From an uncultured Collinsella sp. (GTDB lineage Bacteria; Actinomycetota; Coriobacteriia; Coriobacteriales; Coriobacteriaceae), in the NCBI GenBank assembly GCA_902495155.1, contig CABUWD010000009.1, positions 1 through 26,453 of the forward strand: a DNA stretch of 26,453 nucleotides, read 5' to 3'. This document shows, one piece after another, positions 14,281-23,579 of this stretch. The notes beneath the pieces were generated by a model. The model saw only the letters and a program-made list of their open reading frames with translations. It searched no databases and was not told the DNA's origin. The translations under genes were made by a program, and so were the position numbers. The first letter of the stretch is position 1. Every line of letters starts with the position of its first letter.

Positions 14281-15147
14281 ATGCTGACGATCGGGTGCCA
14301 TCTTTCGACGACGAAGGGCTATCGGGCAATGGGGGAGACAGCGTTGTCCATTGGCGCCAATACCTTTGCATTCTTTACGCGCAACCCGCGCGGTGGCAAG
14401 GCAAAAGACCTTGACATGGATGACGTGGCGGCTCTGCGCGAGCTTATGGCGCAAAACGACTTTGGACCGCTGGTGGCGCATGCCCCGTATACCTATAACC
14501 CCTGCTCCGCTAAGGAGCGGGCGCGCGAGTTTGCCTTGGAGGCTATGGCGGAAGATTTGCAGCGTCTGGAAGCGCTGCCCAGCAACTACTACAACTTCCA
14601 TCCTGGCGCGCATGTGGGACAGGGGGCAGACGCCGGCATTCAGATGATTGTCGACACGCTGTGCCAGGTGATGTTTGAGGGGCAGCAGACGACGGTATTG
14701 CTCGAGACCATGGCGGGCAAGGGCACCGAGGTGGGTCGTAGCTTTGAGGAACTGGCGCTCATCATTGAGGGCGTTGCCGCCAAGTGCCCAGAGCTGTCCG
14801 ATAAGCTGGGCGTTTGTTTGGACACCTGCCATGTGAGCGATGCCGGCTACGACATCATCCATGATCTGGACGGCGTACTCGACGAGTTCGACCGCGTGGT
14901 GGGTATCGATCACTTGCATGCCGTACACATCAACGATTCGAAGAACCCTTGTGGCGCCCATAAAGATCGTCACGAGTGCATCGGCAAGGGATACCTTGGC
15001 AGCGAGGAATTTGGTGGCGGTATGCAGGTTATGCAGAATATTGTATCAAATGGCCGTTTGCGTTCGCTGCCGTTTATTTTGGAGACTCCGAACGAACTTG
15101 CAGGTTATGCAGCTGAAATTAGACTGTTAAGGTCATTGCAGCAGTAA
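14281..15147 (+). CDS. nfo: Deoxyribonuclease IV (AP endonuclease IV)
   Basis: A 288-residue zinc-dependent apurinic/apyrimidinic endonuclease for base-excision repair. Family metal-ligand blocks occur in order: LTIGCHLSTTKGY, VAHAPYTYNP, NFHPGAHVGQG, LLETMAGKGTEVG, GVCLDTCHVSDAGYD, HAVHINDSKNPCGAHKDRH and a final FILETPN. Length matches the E. coli enzyme (285). I chose the ATG at 14281, supported by GAGGAGGGAG. An in-frame start at 14197 would place the structured element inside the coding sequence and lacks homology, so it is rejected. Element copy 2 sits just before its ribosome site. Confidence 0.95.
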   Translation: MLTIGCHLSTTKGYRAMGETALSIGANTFAFFTRNPRGGKAKDLDMDDVAALRELMAQNDFGPLVAHAPYTYNPCSAKERAREFALEAMAEDLQRLEALPSNYYNFHPGAHVGQGADAGIQMIVDTLCQVMFEGQQTTVLLETMAGKGTEVGRSFEELALIIEGVAAKCPELSDKLGVCLDTCHVSDAGYDIIHDLDGVLDEFDRVVGIDHLHAVHINDSKNPCGAHKDRHECIGKGYLGSEEFGGGMQVMQNIVSNGRLRSLPFILETPNELAGYAAEIRLLRSLQQ

Positions 15148-15208
15148 TGACTGTTACAAAGTGGAGTGTTCCATTCACGTTATGGGTTTGTTTCAATCAG
15201 TTTTCTCA

Positions 15209-15237
15209 TTGCAGATTCGTAATTCCGGGTGCATAAT
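15209..15237 (+). promoter_or_regulatory. Promoter of the amino-acid ABC transporter operon
   Basis: TTGCAG (15209-15214) and CATAAT (15232-15237) are 17 bases apart, about 58 bp before the ATG at 15295. The rest of the 147-base spacer shows no riboswitch-like structure. Confidence 0.6.
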
Positions 15238-15294
15238 AGCCAACAGTTTTTGCAGACCTCTGAATCAAACGAGGTCACCGGAAGGAGACTGATT

Positions 15295-16155
15295 ATGAAG
15301 CTTAAGAAGCTTGGCGCATTTGCCGCCACAGGCGCCATGGCGCTCGCCCTCGCACTGACGGGCTGCGGCTCGTCCAACGCCACCTCTGGTTCTGATGCCG
15401 GTTCCAGCAGCTCTGACGACGCTAAGGTCGAGAAGGTCGACGGCTCCAAGGAGTACGCGCTCGTCAAGGACGGTACACTGACCGTCGGCACCTCTGCCGA
15501 GTACGCTCCGTTTGAGTACAAGGATGACAACGGCGATTATCAGGGCTTTGACCTTGAGCTCATCAAGGCTATCGGCGACAAGCTGGGCCTGGATGTCGAG
15601 TATGTCAACAATGACTTTGACACGCTGGTTCCGGGCGTCGCTTCGGGCGCCAAGTATGACGTTTCCATCGCGGCTATCACCGACACGCCCGAGCGTGAGA
15701 AGGAAGTCACTTTCTCTGATTCCTATTACATGGACGATCAGGCTATCGTGACCAAGGTCGATAACACCGACATCACGGCCGACAACTACAGCGAGAAGCT
15801 CAACAACGCTGACGCTACCATCATCGTCCAGTCTGGCTCGACCGCCGAGGCCTTTGCCCAGGAGAACTTCCCCAAGGCCAAGATTGTCCCCTACAAGGAC
15901 GCTACCGAGTGCTTCAGCGCCCTGCAGTCCGATAAGGGCGATGCCGTAGTCACCAACCGCTCCGTTGCCAGCCAGCTGACCGCCGAGCAGTTCAACACCT
16001 GCCAGACCATCAAGCAGATCAGCACCGGCGAGGAGTACGCCATCGCCATCAACCAGGGCAACACCAAGCTCAAGGACGACATCAACCAGGCCATCAAGGA
16101 CCTGACTGATGACGGTACCGTTGACGCCCTCATGGCTAAGTACAACATCAAGTAA
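15295..16155 (+). CDS. Amino-acid ABC transporter substrate-binding lipoprotein
   Basis: A 286-residue extracellular solute-binding protein, family 3, for a polar amino acid importer. The N-terminus is a lipoprotein signal with lipobox LALTGC; Cys24 would be lipidated and membrane-anchored. An acidic Ser-rich linker follows (about 25-50). The binding lobes begin GTLTVGTSAEYAPFEYKDDNG. EKEVTFSDSYYMDDQAIV is the usual hinge/ligand region. Length is typical. AAGGAG lies six bases before the ATG at 15295. It is the first gene of an SBP-permease-ATPase operon. The ligand (glutamine, arginine/lysine or cystine type) cannot be assigned from the visible residues. Confidence 0.94.
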   Translation: MKLKKLGAFAATGAMALALALTGCGSSNATSGSDAGSSSSDDAKVEKVDGSKEYALVKDGTLTVGTSAEYAPFEYKDDNGDYQGFDLELIKAIGDKLGLDVEYVNNDFDTLVPGVASGAKYDVSIAAITDTPEREKEVTFSDSYYMDDQAIVTKVDNTDITADNYSEKLNNADATIIVQSGSTAEAFAQENFPKAKIVPYKDATECFSALQSDKGDAVVTNRSVASQLTAEQFNTCQTIKQISTGEEYAIAINQGNTKLKDDINQAIKDLTDDGTVDALMAKYNIK

Positions 16156-16176
16156 AATAGCTACTTGATTGCGCGC

Positions 16177-16208
16177 GGGCCCTTTCCGTTTTGGCGGAGA
16201 GGGCCTTT
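16177..16208 (+). terminator. Intercistronic hairpin between SBP and permease genes
   Basis: GGCCCTTTCCG (16178-16188) pairs with CGGAGAGGGCC (16195-16205), 11 pairs with one wobble and a 6-base loop, followed by only TTT. As a leaky terminator or 3'-end stabiliser it would let the binding protein be made in excess over the permease, which is common in such operons. Confidence 0.6.
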
Positions 16209-16273
16209 GCGCTTCTCTTGACGGAGAGCTTTTCCGTCTCGTTTTGCCGGCAACTTCTACGATAGGAGCCACC

Positions 16274-17635
16274 TTGTCTCGACTGAACAAAGGGGCCGCG
16301 GAGCAGCGTTTTCCACTGCCCTCGATGCTCCAAAAGCTGGCCTGTGCCCTGGCTGTGGCGCTCGCCCTGGTATGCGCGGGGGCCTGCGTGCCCACGACCG
16401 CCCACGCGCTTGAGACCGCAAAGATTACCGCCCGACCCAATACCGGTTCGGGTAGCGATGTGGTCGGCGGCACCGAGACGCGCATCACTTGGGAAGTTCA
16501 GGCCGATGCCGACGAGGAGCTGAGCGGTCTTTCGCTGACGTTTGTCGACGGCACGACGTTTGGTACCGATGACACGCGATTGACGATGCTCTCGGGCGAG
16601 GACCTCATGGATCGTACGCCCATGAAGCCCACGTGCAAGGCTGACGGCCAGACGCTCAAGATTGACTTTGGCGAGACGGCGCCTGCCGGCGGTTTTTTCC
16701 GTGTCGAGGTTTACGGTGTGACGTTTCCCGTCGAGGGCGGCGATGAGGCCTTTAGCGGCACCTATACGCTCGCCGACGGTTCGACCAAGAAGATTTCCAA
16801 GATTCCTTCCGTCGAGATTAAGGGCGTGACGGCATTCGATAACTTCCTGGCCGATCTTAAGGAGCAGCCGTGGGTCGAGGCATGGAATTCCAACATGTTC
16901 CTTCGCCTGTTCCTGAACCCGGTCATTTTGGTCCAGAGCCTGCCGATCGTCTTCAAAGGCTTCCTCATGTCGCTCTCGATCGTGCTCGTGGCGTTTCCGC
17001 TGGCAATTCCCTTTGGCTTTGCCTTGTCGCTCATGCGCATTTCCAAGTCGCGCATCCTTCGTTGCCTTGCCGGCATCTATGTGAATATCATCCGTGGTAC
17101 GCCGGCGTTCCTGCAGATCTACATCGCGTTCTTTGGCTTGCCACTTGCCGGCGTCAAGGTTGACGACTATGTGTTGGGCGTCATCGTCATGGCCATGAAC
17201 TCGTCCGCCTACCTGTGCGAGATCTTCCGCGCCGGTATTCAGTCGATCCCCAAGGGCCAGAACGAGGCCGCGCGTTCGCTGGGCATGAATGCCTTCCAGA
17301 CGCTGCTCAACGTTATGATTCCCCAGACGTTCCGCAATGTTTTGCCTACGTTGACCAGTGAGTTCATCCTGCTTTACAAGGATACGTCGCTGCTCGCGGC
17401 CGTGGGCGTGGTCGAGATCGTCATGAACGCCCGTACCATCGTAGCCACGACGGGCTCCATCACGCCGTATGTGGTTGCCGCCCTGTTCTATCTGGTTATC
17501 ACCCTGCCGCTTGCGCGCTTGGTGAGCGGTCTTGAGGCGAGGCTGCTGGGTACGGCCGAAACCAAAAAGAAGCGTCCCACCAAGAGCGCCGGACAGGTCG
17601 TCGCGACGCCCGCCGATCACATCGCCGGTCTGTAA
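16274..17635 (+). CDS. Amino-acid ABC permease with an N-terminal secreted domain
   Basis: A 453-residue integral membrane protein of the His/Glu/Gln/Arg permease family. The conserved permease starts near residue 213 (FLNPVILVQSLPIVFKGFLMS) and includes the EAA loop AGIQSIPKGQNEAARSLGM that contacts the ATPase. Unusually, it is preceded by a signal-like hydrophobic segment (about 18-45, ending TTAHA) and an exported domain of about 165 residues rich in beta-strand (GGTETRITWEVQADADEE..., PAGGFFRVEVYGVTFP). The latter is too short and unlike a solute-binding protein; an Ig-like fold is plausible. Family permeases are usually 210-240 residues. The start is TTG at 16274 after GGAG; the next ATG (16325) has no ribosome site. 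The stop is 12 bases before the ATPase gene. Confidence 0.88.
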   Translation: MSRLNKGAAEQRFPLPSMLQKLACALAVALALVCAGACVPTTAHALETAKITARPNTGSGSDVVGGTETRITWEVQADADEELSGLSLTFVDGTTFGTDDTRLTMLSGEDLMDRTPMKPTCKADGQTLKIDFGETAPAGGFFRVEVYGVTFPVEGGDEAFSGTYTLADGSTKKISKIPSVEIKGVTAFDNFLADLKEQPWVEAWNSNMFLRLFLNPVILVQSLPIVFKGFLMSLSIVLVAFPLAIPFGFALSLMRISKSRILRCLAGIYVNIIRGTPAFLQIYIAFFGLPLAGVKVDDYVLGVIVMAMNSSAYLCEIFRAGIQSIPKGQNEAARSLGMNAFQTLLNVMIPQTFRNVLPTLTSEFILLYKDTSLLAAVGVVEIVMNARTIVATTGSITPYVVAALFYLVITLPLARLVSGLEARLLGTAETKKKRPTKSAGQVVATPADHIAGL

Positions 17636-17647
17636 GGAGGTCCTATC

Positions 17648-18400
<753 letters not shown>

Positions 18401-18441
18401 CTGATCGGCAGCGTCTCGGAATGAGAGTTTGCTTGAGCGGG

Positions 18442-18475
18442 CGGGGTCGTAGCAATGATGCTGCGGCCCCGTTTT
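18442..18475 (+). terminator. Terminator of the ABC transporter operon
   Basis: CGGGGTCGTAGC (18442-18453) pairs with GCTGCGGCCCCG (18460-18471), 12 pairs with two wobbles and a 6-base loop, followed by TTTT. It isolates the operon from the riboswitch-led gene downstream. Confidence 0.85.
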
Positions 18476-18604
18476 GCATTTCGTATAAAGGTCTCGTCGT
18501 TGCCCTGGCCGACTTTTAACCACATTTTCGGTGAATTATGTGTGCGTGATATCGGCGGACGCTCGTTGTCTGGTCTTCCATACAATTACATGCTGTTTGA
18601 AAAG

Positions 18605-18720
18605 AAGCCGGACCATGGGTGCGCTTGGCGCATAAAAGGGAACTGGGTGGGAATCCCAGACAAGGCGGTTACTGTGTGCGGGGCTGTCCCGCGAGTCAGA
18701 TTACTTGCCTATGGTCTTCT
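18605..18720 (+). promoter_or_regulatory. Cobalamin (B12) riboswitch
   Basis: The conserved cobalamin-riboswitch core is seen in order: AAAAGGGAA (18634-18642), GGTG (18646-18649), AATCC (18652-18656), GGCGGTTACTGT (18664-18675), a CGGG/CCCG hairpin, then GAGTCAGATTACTTGCC (18693-18709). The closing helix GACCAT (18611-18616) with ATGGTC (18711-18716) joins the ends. The element lies 200 bp before the start of a 1506-residue surface protein on the same strand, with a terminator upstream, so it controls that gene. Known members repress their gene when a cobalamin binds. I see no clear promoter; it should lie in 18476-18604. Confidence 0.87.
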
Positions 18721-18919
18721 CGTGTCGAGGGTCTTTTGGGAGCCGCTGGATTCCGGTGAGCAGAAGATGACATCATATTTGCCCCAAGCATCCCGTATGC
18801 GATGCGGGGGCATTGCCGCATGCTGTCAGGTGCGGGCGTTTCGCTGTGTCCCGTTTCCCTTTACATGGTCGGCCTCGATTCTTATTGGGGTAGTGATCTT
18901 CCAGACCAAGGGGGAAAGG
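18721..18919 (+). promoter_or_regulatory. Expression platform of the cobalamin riboswitch
   Basis: This stretch links the aptamer to the start codon. It holds a small hairpin at 18742-18761 and GC-rich hairpins around 18791-18822, none with a good U-tract. Close to the gene, CCCT (18857-18860) and TGGTC (18866-18870) are complementary to AGGG and GACCA (18904-18912), which overlaps the ribosome site. This favours control of translation over termination, but the folding is by eye. Confidence 0.4.
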
Positions 18920-21900
18920 ATGCTCAACAACATCCGAACAGGTACGAGGAAATTCCTCATCGTGCTCATGGCGTTTATCTTTGCCAGTTCGAGCACGGGA
19001 ATGACCGCGTTTGCCGAGGAGGTGAGCGCGGGCGTAGCCGCGGCGGCCGATCAGGTCACCGCGGCGGGCGATGCTGGGCAAGGCAGGCCCGATGAAGATG
19101 AGCCTTCTGCCGACGCTGAAACCGGCATGGCAGATGGCGGCAGCACACGGGAGCAGGAAAGCTCCAGTGTTGCCGTGCAGTCTATTGCGTCCGAGGAAAC
19201 GGTACCGGCTGCACAGGTCGAAGAAGCAGGTACTTTCGCCAAAGTAGTGCACTCGGGCGAGACGGTGATCGTCAACGATGCGGCCGATATGCCTGAGACC
19301 ATTGAGGCGGGTGCGACCGTCAAGCTCGGCGCGAATATTTCGATGGGCGCTGACCAGCAGATCGAGACCGTTGACGGCACCCTGGATGGCCAGGGCCACA
19401 CGGTCACCATTAACGGCAAGGCCGTTGCGAATAATGTGGCCGGCTCGATTCAGAACCTGGGCGTGACAGGCTCGGTCTCGAGCACCGACAATGTGGGCTC
19501 CATTGCCATGAAACTTTCTGGCACCATCCAGATGTGCTGGTCCACAGCGAGTGTGAACCTTAGCGGCTGGATGGGCTGTGCCGGTGGCCTGGTCGGCGGT
19601 ATGACGTCCGGAAAGATTGTCAATTCCTATTTTGCCGGCTCAGGCGTTGAGATGAACGGTGGCCTGGTCGGTGAGGCTCAGGCCGGATCACTGTTGAACT
19701 GCCTATATACCGTAGGTTTTTCGCCTGCCGAGATGAACAACCCTAGCGGCTTTAACAAGGGAAACGCGGCTAAAGCCGCCGACCTCTCTTCTGCTGAATC
19801 ACTCGACGTGCTCAATACCGATGCGCCGTCGACTGGCTTTTCCTGGGTGTCCAATGGTGGCCTGCCCTTGCTTGTGAGCGGCTCTGCCCCCGTCGTTGTC
19901 AATAAGGACGCGCTCGTCGCGGCTATCACGGCCGCCGAGGCGCTCAACGAGTCAGACTACACAACGGATTCCTGGTCCGCCTTTGCCGCTGCTCTTGCGG
20001 AAGCCAAAATCGTCAACGATAACGACGATGCATCTCAGTCCGATGTAAATGCGGCGGTCAAGACGCTCAAGGATGCCTCGGATGCGCTTGAGAAAAAGAA
20101 GCCGACGGCTCCCGTCGCCCAGCCGGAGAGCGTCAAGCACATCTCGTCGCAGGATGACTTCATGTATATGAACGTCAAGGATGCGAGCAACTACTATGTG
20201 CTCGATAACGACATTGTGATTGATGACGAATGGTTCTTCGGACCCACAGGCGAGCTCAATTGCACGTTTGACGGACAGGGTCACACTATTACCTTTGACA
20301 ACAAGGGAGGCGTTAAGTCTCTGTTTGAGAGCGTTGGCTCCACCGGCGTCATCCAGAATGTCTCTTTTGCCGGTGAGCTCAAACAGGCCATGGACGGCAA
20401 GTCGTTTGGTCCGCTTGGCAATCAGGTAAAGGGCTCTGTCATTAATTGCTCCACGTCCGTTACGGGTAAGGGCGTTGCTGGCTTTGGCCGTACGCTCCAG
20501 GGCGGCGTGATCTCCAATTGCATGTCCACCGCCGCTTCGACCGGCGGCGTGCTCTTTGCGAGCTACGACTCCGGACAGCTCATCAATACGTACTGGCAGG
20601 AGGGCCTTACCAATAAGGTCGTCTTTCCCTCGGACGCGCTCGTCAACTCCTATGCTGTCGATACCGATGACATGAAGACGGCGACCTTTGTCGAAAATCT
20701 CAACGTCAATCGTGGTGAAAACGGTAGCGTGTGGGGTATGGGGTCTGATGGCTTTCCGCACTTCGGTGAGAATCTAGACCACGAGTCTTCTGAGAGCCCT
20801 ACTGCAAGCAATAAGTACGAGGTGAAGTTCACGTCTGCCCGTACCGGCAAGACCGTAACTGCTGCCGATGGTGTGCTCTGCCCGTCTCCCGACGACGTTG
20901 TGGTGGGCGAGAACGGTGCCGCCTGCGTTTCGGGCACGCTTGAGCTCGATGGCCTGCCCAAGGATGCCAAGGTGACCTGGGGTACCCCAGATGCCAACAG
21001 GGGTGATATCGCCGTTAACGAGGAAACGGGCCTGCTGCACGTGTATAACGACGCCGTAGGTACGGTAACCGCCACACTCCACAAGGACGACGGCACTACC
21101 GAGAACGTCGCGACCGTTGTGGTCAAGGCAGTGTCCAAACCGATCGATGATTTTCAGATTTGGTATAACGGCGCAAACGTGACGGGCGGCACTATTGCGG
21201 TTGCGGGTTCCGAGGTCAAGAATCTTGAAGTCCGTGTTCATTACACCGATGCCGCCGAGGGCGAGTACACTCCTGTTTCCTATGCGCGTTTTCGCTTTGT
21301 CGGCACGCCTGCGAACGTACTTTACTCCAATCCCGGATCCGCCTGCTTTTATTTTAAGAAGCCGGGCGAGGCCACGGTTCGGGTATCTTCACGCGCAAAT
21401 CTCGATATCGCCTCCAAGAGCGTGACGGTCACGTCGAGCTATGTGCCAGCGACGAGCGTCTCGCTTGGCTATAACGAGGACGGCGAGACTGTCTATCTGC
21501 ACGGTCGCAATCCGCTTGCCAAAGGCGCCTTCCTGACCGATAAGGCTGCGCCGGTTGTGGGACCCGAAAACGCGAGTGATCGCGCTTGCTACACGGTCAC
21601 CTCGAGTGATTCTGCGGTTGCCGAGTACACTACGAGTGGCGAGATTGGCTTTACGCCGTATAAGGCCGGTAAGACAACGTTTGAGGCGACGGTCGAAAAC
21701 CAGGACGGCAGCGTCATCTCCTCGGGTAAGCGAGAAGTTATCTACGCTTACCGGAACCCACTGAAATCGGTGACAATCACGAATGTCCCCGCGTCCGTTA
21801 AGGCCGGTAAGACCGTCGAACTCAACCTGGGTTATACGGGTGAGAACGATGCCGAGGGCTGGAGCGTTTCCGAGCCCGGTATGAAATGGAGTGTGACGAC

Positions 21901-23440
21901 CGAGGAAGGTCGGGATGCCTCGGATGCCGTGAGTATCGACCGACGCGCTCTTGGTGATTGGAAGCACGTTGACGGTGCTCCTGACGACGGCTTGTTTGTG
22001 GCGAGCGGCGCCTATGTCCTGACGGCGAACAAGGCCGGTACCTATACGGTGACCGGTACGCCGATCGATCAGACTGCCGGCGCCCAGGCCATCTCCTTTG
22101 AGATTACGGTTGACGGAATCGTTGCCTCCCCGGATAACGAGGCAAAGGCCGACGAAGGTACCCTTTCCGCTGCCAAGTACTTTGACGCCAACCGTACGAT
22201 CGATGCGTACACCTATGGTCAAGAATGGGAGATTTACGCCTTCGCAACGTCGGGGCGCAAGATTGACGACGCACTGATCGCGAATTACAAGAAGTCCCTT
22301 ACCGTTCATAAGGCCGAGTGGTCGGGCAACACCGCCAAGGTGACTGATTGCGAGCGAGTTGCGCTTGCGCTAACCGCGCTTGGCGAGGATATCACCTCTT
22401 TCGATGGTGTGAATCTCATTGCTGACATTTGCTCTCACGAAGATCTTGTGGCTTCGGCGAACAACGTGGTCTATGCACTGATTGCCCTTGACGAGGCGGG
22501 TATTTCGAATGAGGCGTTGCGTGTGTCCGGCTCTTCTTGGACGCGTGCTCAGCTTGTTTGCGCGCTGCTTTCGTTCCAGAATCCCGACGGCGGTTTCACC
22601 ATCGATGCGGGCGGTGCGAGCAACGTCGATATGACCGCTATGGCACTTCAGGCGCTTGCACCCTATGTCGATGATGACGCGTGTGCTGTCGCCCCGGCCT
22701 CGAATGGCCAACCTTCTGTTGCATCTGCTGTCGACAATGCGCTCGGCTTCCTTAGGGGCCAGATGAACGGCCTTTGCGATTTTGGGTCCGTCGAGTCTAA
22801 TGCCCAGGTGTTGCTCGCTCTTGTGGCTCTTGGCAAGGATCCCGTAAATACCAAGAACGGTTTTGCAACGGGTGCGAATAGCCTGATTGCCGCAATCTGC
22901 GCCTACGAGGTTGCCGACGGCAAGGGCTACGCCCATACCATGGGATCCGACGGTAAGCCCGGCAATGCCAACGCGCTTGCGACGGTACAGGCCTTACGAG
23001 CCCTTTCGGCCTATAAGTCCGCAGGGTCCGGTGTGAACTGGTCCAAGATCGGCGGCGCAAAAGCCGGTGTCGTCGAACCGGGCGGCTCGAAAAAACCCGT
23101 GACGCCCGAGGTGCCCGTTCCTATGGTCCCGACGAAGAATCCGACGCCCGCGGTCATGCCGACCGGTTCGCAGAGGGGCGATGGCTCCGGCGATAAGCGG
23201 GATGGCTCGAAGTCGGAGATGCCGCAGAATGTGGATGCCAACAAGGGCGAGTCCGATAAGAAGTCCGGCTCCGACGAGTCTTCCGGTTCGAAAACGACGT
23301 CCGCTGCTGCCACATCACGCAAGGGCGCTTTGGATGGGCGAGGCGGCGTTAATCCGGTCGCTGTTACCGGTGTTGCTGTCGGTATCGTGTGCCTTGCGGC
23401 TATTGGTGCGTGGTATGTGCGCTCTCGTAAGAATGCATAG
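18920..23440 (+). CDS. Giant surface protein with intrinsic-factor-like alpha/alpha barrel, B12-riboswitch controlled
   Basis: A 1506-residue exported, membrane-anchored protein. Residues 1-32 are a signal peptide (ends TAFA). Residues 130-323 and 405-620 are beta-helical GLUG-like blocks (TLDGQGHTVTI, FDGQGHTITF, GGLVG). A FIVAR-type helical domain lies between them (326-394). Residues 632-1070 contain Ig-like beta domains. Residues 1075-1370 form an alpha-hairpin repeat region of the squalene-cyclase/intrinsic-factor type, with FQNPDGGF at 1219-1226 and SNAQVLLALVALG at 1293-1305. A Pro/Ser/Lys-rich stalk and a transmembrane helix with a basic tail (about 1480-1506) follow; no LPxTG is seen. 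The start at 18920 follows AGGGGGAAAGG; the longer in-frame ORF from 18455 would run through the riboswitch. A corrinoid-binding role is inferred from fold plus riboswitch. Confidence 0.85.
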   Translation: MLNNIRTGTRKFLIVLMAFIFASSSTGMTAFAEEVSAGVAAAADQVTAAGDAGQGRPDEDEPSADAETGMADGGSTREQESSSVAVQSIASEETVPAAQVEEAGTFAKVVHSGETVIVNDAADMPETIEAGATVKLGANISMGADQQIETVDGTLDGQGHTVTINGKAVANNVAGSIQNLGVTGSVSSTDNVGSIAMKLSGTIQMCWSTASVNLSGWMGCAGGLVGGMTSGKIVNSYFAGSGVEMNGGLVGEAQAGSLLNCLYTVGFSPAEMNNPSGFNKGNAAKAADLSSAESLDVLNTDAPSTGFSWVSNGGLPLLVSGSAPVVVNKDALVAAITAAEALNESDYTTDSWSAFAAALAEAKIVNDNDDASQSDVNAAVKTLKDASDALEKKKPTAPVAQPESVKHISSQDDFMYMNVKDASNYYVLDNDIVIDDEWFFGPTGELNCTFDGQGHTITFDNKGGVKSLFESVGSTGVIQNVSFAGELKQAMDGKSFGPLGNQVKGSVINCSTSVTGKGVAGFGRTLQGGVISNCMSTAASTGGVLFASYDSGQLINTYWQEGLTNKVVFPSDALVNSYAVDTDDMKTATFVENLNVNRGENGSVWGMGSDGFPHFGENLDHESSESPTASNKYEVKFTSARTGKTVTAADGVLCPSPDDVVVGENGAACVSGTLELDGLPKDAKVTWGTPDANRGDIAVNEETGLLHVYNDAVGTVTATLHKDDGTTENVATVVVKAVSKPIDDFQIWYNGANVTGGTIAVAGSEVKNLEVRVHYTDAAEGEYTPVSYARFRFVGTPANVLYSNPGSACFYFKKPGEATVRVSSRANLDIASKSVTVTSSYVPATSVSLGYNEDGETVYLHGRNPLAKGAFLTDKAAPVVGPENASDRACYTVTSSDSAVAEYTTSGEIGFTPYKAGKTTFEATVENQDGSVISSGKREVIYAYRNPLKSVTITNVPASVKAGKTVELNLGYTGENDAEGWSVSEPGMKWSVTTEEGRDASDAVSIDRRALGDWKHVDGAPDDGLFVASGAYVLTANKAGTYTVTGTPIDQTAGAQAISFEITVDGIVASPDNEAKADEGTLSAAKYFDANRTIDAYTYGQEWEIYAFATSGRKIDDALIANYKKSLTVHKAEWSGNTAKVTDCERVALALTALGEDITSFDGVNLIADICSHEDLVASANNVVYALIALDEAGISNEALRVSGSSWTRAQLVCALLSFQNPDGGFTIDAGGASNVDMTAMALQALAPYVDDDACAVAPASNGQPSVASAVDNALGFLRGQMNGLCDFGSVESNAQVLLALVALGKDPVNTKNGFATGANSLIAAICAYEVADGKGYAHTMGSDGKPGNANALATVQALRALSAYKSAGSGVNWSKIGGAKAGVVEPGGSKKPVTPEVPVPMVPTKNPTPAVMPTGSQRGDGSGDKRDGSKSEMPQNVDANKGESDKKSGSDESSGSKTTSAAATSRKGALDGRGGVNPVAVTGVAVGIVCLAAIGAWYVRSRKNA

Positions 23441-23514
23441 CGACTCGATGTCTGTAACGTCCGTCGTTTGATACGCGGGTGAGTTGTGCCGTTCGTGTCG
23501 TGGCTTTATAGATG

Positions 23515-23550
23515 AACGGGTTCCGGGTTAAGACGACCCGGAGCCCGTTT
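23515..23550. terminator. Bidirectional terminator between the surface protein and flavodoxin genes
   Basis: AACGGGTTCCGGGT (23515-23528) pairs with 23536-23549 over 14 positions with one G-U pair and a 7-base loop, ending in TTT. It lies between two convergent genes. Confidence 0.82.
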
Positions 23551-23579
23551 GCGTTGCATCTGTCGTGTCAATGGGCGGT

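Noticed and set aside
15265..16488. 407-codon open frame antisense to the solute-binding protein gene
   Set aside because: Mirror of biased codon use in the real gene; composition is repetitive Val/Leu/Gly/Asp with no family features.
18455..18919. N-terminal extension of the giant surface-protein ORF
   Set aside because: It runs through a terminator-flanked riboswitch and expression platform, and the signal peptide and ribosome site are at 18920.
22150..23030. Catalytic squalene-hopene cyclase or prenyltransferase function for the C-terminal barrel
   Set aside because: No DxDD or zinc-ligand motif is seen and the domain is exported, which does not fit an isoprenoid enzyme.
23320..23440. 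LPxTG sortase signal at the C-terminus of the surface protein
   Set aside because: A hydrophobic helix and basic tail are present but no LPxTG-like pentapeptide precedes them.
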